From Paenibacillus_E sp964253085 (GTDB lineage Bacteria > Bacillota > Bacilli > Paenibacillales > NBRC-103111): a stretch of 64,000 nt of DNA. Shown one piece after another: positions 62,978-64,000 of this stretch. Both the position numbers and the translations under genes were made by a program. The stretch spans positions 2,542,001-2,606,000 of the forward strand of contig NZ_CAXUQH020000001.1 in the NCBI RefSeq assembly GCF_964253085.1, read 5' to 3'. Every line of letters begins with the position of its first letter. Position 1 is the stretch's first letter. The notes beneath the pieces were generated by a model. That model saw only the letters and a list, made by a program, of their open reading frames with translations. It made no database searches and was not told where the DNA came from.

Positions 62978-64000
62978 ATGGACGTTGTTTACCAATTTGA
63001 AGAAGTAGCGAGACTTCCCTTGCCCGGGGATAATTGCGCCGTTGCGATTCACCAATTGAACTCTGGTACGGCCATTCAGTATGAAGGCCAAATCCTCATC
63101 TTGGATTACACGGTTATGGAAGGCCATCGATTTGCGGTGAAGGCGATCGCTCCTGGCGAAGATCTGCTTTCGTGGCATTTGCCATTCGGCGTGGCGCTTA
63201 AGCCGATTCAGCCCGGTCACTATGTGATCAACGAAACAGTACGGAAAGCGCTCAGTGTGCGCCAGTTGACATTCGCGGTTCCGGCGGAGCCCAATTTCGC
63301 GGATCAAGTTTCTCCTTATATCCTTGACGAGGAGAACTTCCAGCCGGCTCAGGCATCCCCAGCTTTTACCGATACGCGCACTTTCATGGGATATCGCCGC
63401 CATAAAGATCGCGGAGTTGGCACCCGGAACTACATCGTATTGCTCGGCACCACCTCGCACACGGGGAGCTATGTGAATGAGCTTGCCACTCGTCTGCAAG
63501 GCGAATGGAAGAACGATTCGAATATAGACGGGATCGTTCCCGTCGCTCACACGGAGGGCGGCACAGAGAAGCCGAATAATGTGGACTTGCTGCTGCGGAC
63601 GCTGGCAGGTTTCATGGTCAACCCGAACGTCGGAGCGGTATTGGTTGTCGATTATGGTAATGAATCGGTCACGAACAAGATGGTGGAGGCTTATGCTCGT
63701 GAGCATAGCTATCCGATCGATGAAGTCCTGCATAAGTTCGTATCGCTCACAGGAAGCTTCGAAGAGGAGCTGGTTAAGGGTGAAGCGTTAGTACGCGAAT
63801 GGCTATCAACGGTCAACACGATGCAGCGAACGCCTGAATCCATCAGCCACTTGCGAATCGGCTTGCAATGCGGTGGTTCGGACGCATTTTCCGGAGTATC
63901 CGCGAATCCGTTGCTCGGCTGGGTTTCGGAACACTTGGTGCGTTACGGCGGTGCGGCTAGTCTAGCGGAAACTGATGAGTTGATTGGCGCGGAGCCCTAT
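62978..64000 (+). CDS. UxaA-family (altronate/galactarate dehydratase-like) protein, partial
   Basis: The frame is open from ATG 62978 (behind AAAGGAGCC) to the right edge, 341 codons. Residues about 15-95 look like a SAF domain (NSGTAIQYEGQILILDYTVM). The UxaA body begins at FMGYRRHKDRGVGTRNYIVL and contains HLRIGLQCGGSDAFSGVSAN. Classical altronate dehydratases have metal-binding Cys in NCSATV and GCG motifs; here these positions read TSHTGSYV and HTEGGT, so the site differs. Sugar-acid dehydration is the family role; the substrate here is open. The C-terminus is off the window. Confidence 0.85.
   Translation, partial: MDVVYQFEEVARLPLPGDNCAVAIHQLNSGTAIQYEGQILILDYTVMEGHRFAVKAIAPGEDLLSWHLPFGVALKPIQPGHYVINETVRKALSVRQLTFAVPAEPNFADQVSPYILDEENFQPAQASPAFTDTRTFMGYRRHKDRGVGTRNYIVLLGTTSHTGSYVNELATRLQGEWKNDSNIDGIVPVAHTEGGTEKPNNVDLLLRTLAGFMVNPNVGAVLVVDYGNESVTNKMVEAYAREHSYPIDEVLHKFVSLTGSFEEELVKGEALVREWLSTVNTMQRTPESISHLRIGLQCGGSDAFSGVSANPLLGWVSEHLVRYGGAASLAETDELIGAEPY

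Overview
The window looks like Paenibacillus or a close Paenibacillaceae relative. It carries spore genes (an alpha/beta SASP, a YjcZ-type peptide, an RsfA-like remnant), S-layer homology repeats, several YesM/YesN-type and membrane-bound AraC regulators, carbohydrate ABC transporters with lipoprotein binding proteins but no local ATPase, and long modular glycosidases ending in dockerin or FIMAH domains. All of this is read from sequence only; no database search was possible.

Layout. 1-2.2 kb: an EamA exporter (cut by the window edge) divergent from a MocR-type regulator. 2.2-7.8 kb: small accessory genes, namely SUKH, DUF4279 and a broken DUF2716 gene (immunity-like families), GNAT acetyltransferases, a truncated methyltransferase, a split RsfA-like gene around a DUF6326 membrane protein, and a SASP. 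8-13 kb: a tyrosine recombinase, an XRE-cupin regulator with a CynX-type MFS transporter and a Usp protein, and a stand-alone CTP-synthase-like amidotransferase. 13.4-19.9 kb: remnants of a GMC oxidoreductase and ThuA, an intact LysM-GMC oxidoreductase, and a D-glucarate operon in which gudD is intact while the next three genes have collapsed by deletion, followed by a FadR-type regulator and a regulator stub.

20.3-36.4 kb is the most coherent block: a YesM/YesN two-component system, three solute-binding lipoproteins, two permeases, a 1507-residue GH3 enzyme carrying both a cohesin-like and a dockerin-like module, and an SLH-anchored protein with a cohesin-like module. The main binding-protein gene and the GH3 gene share a nearly identical promoter with an overlapping cre-like site, so import and enzyme are probably co-regulated. 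The two cohesin-bearing proteins suggest a minimal cell-surface, cellulosome-like display system. It is followed (36.6-40.4 kb) by a vWA / PP2C / protein kinase-like triad resembling the TerY-P signalling triad.

40.6-47.1 kb holds a YjcZ peptide, a 40-nt poly-T tract, an AraC remnant abutting a 5'-truncated FN3 gene, a deleted amidohydrolase gene with an intact Rieske protein, three small hypothetical genes, a UbiD-family decarboxylase and a cupin remnant. 47.5-61.4 kb is a rhamnogalacturonan locus: a membrane AraC regulator, an ABC importer (two permeases and a lipoprotein), a GH105-type hydrolase, and a 2032-residue secreted protein that appears to combine a rhamnogalacturonan acetylesterase with a PL11-type lyase. 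61.4-61.8 kb contains fragments of three sugar-catabolism genes. The window ends with an AraC regulator divergent from a UxaA-family protein that runs off the edge.

Two window-wide themes stand out. Deletion-type gene decay is frequent, and a short intergenic motif (about CTAACGGGCAG), often next to a strong hairpin, recurs many times.
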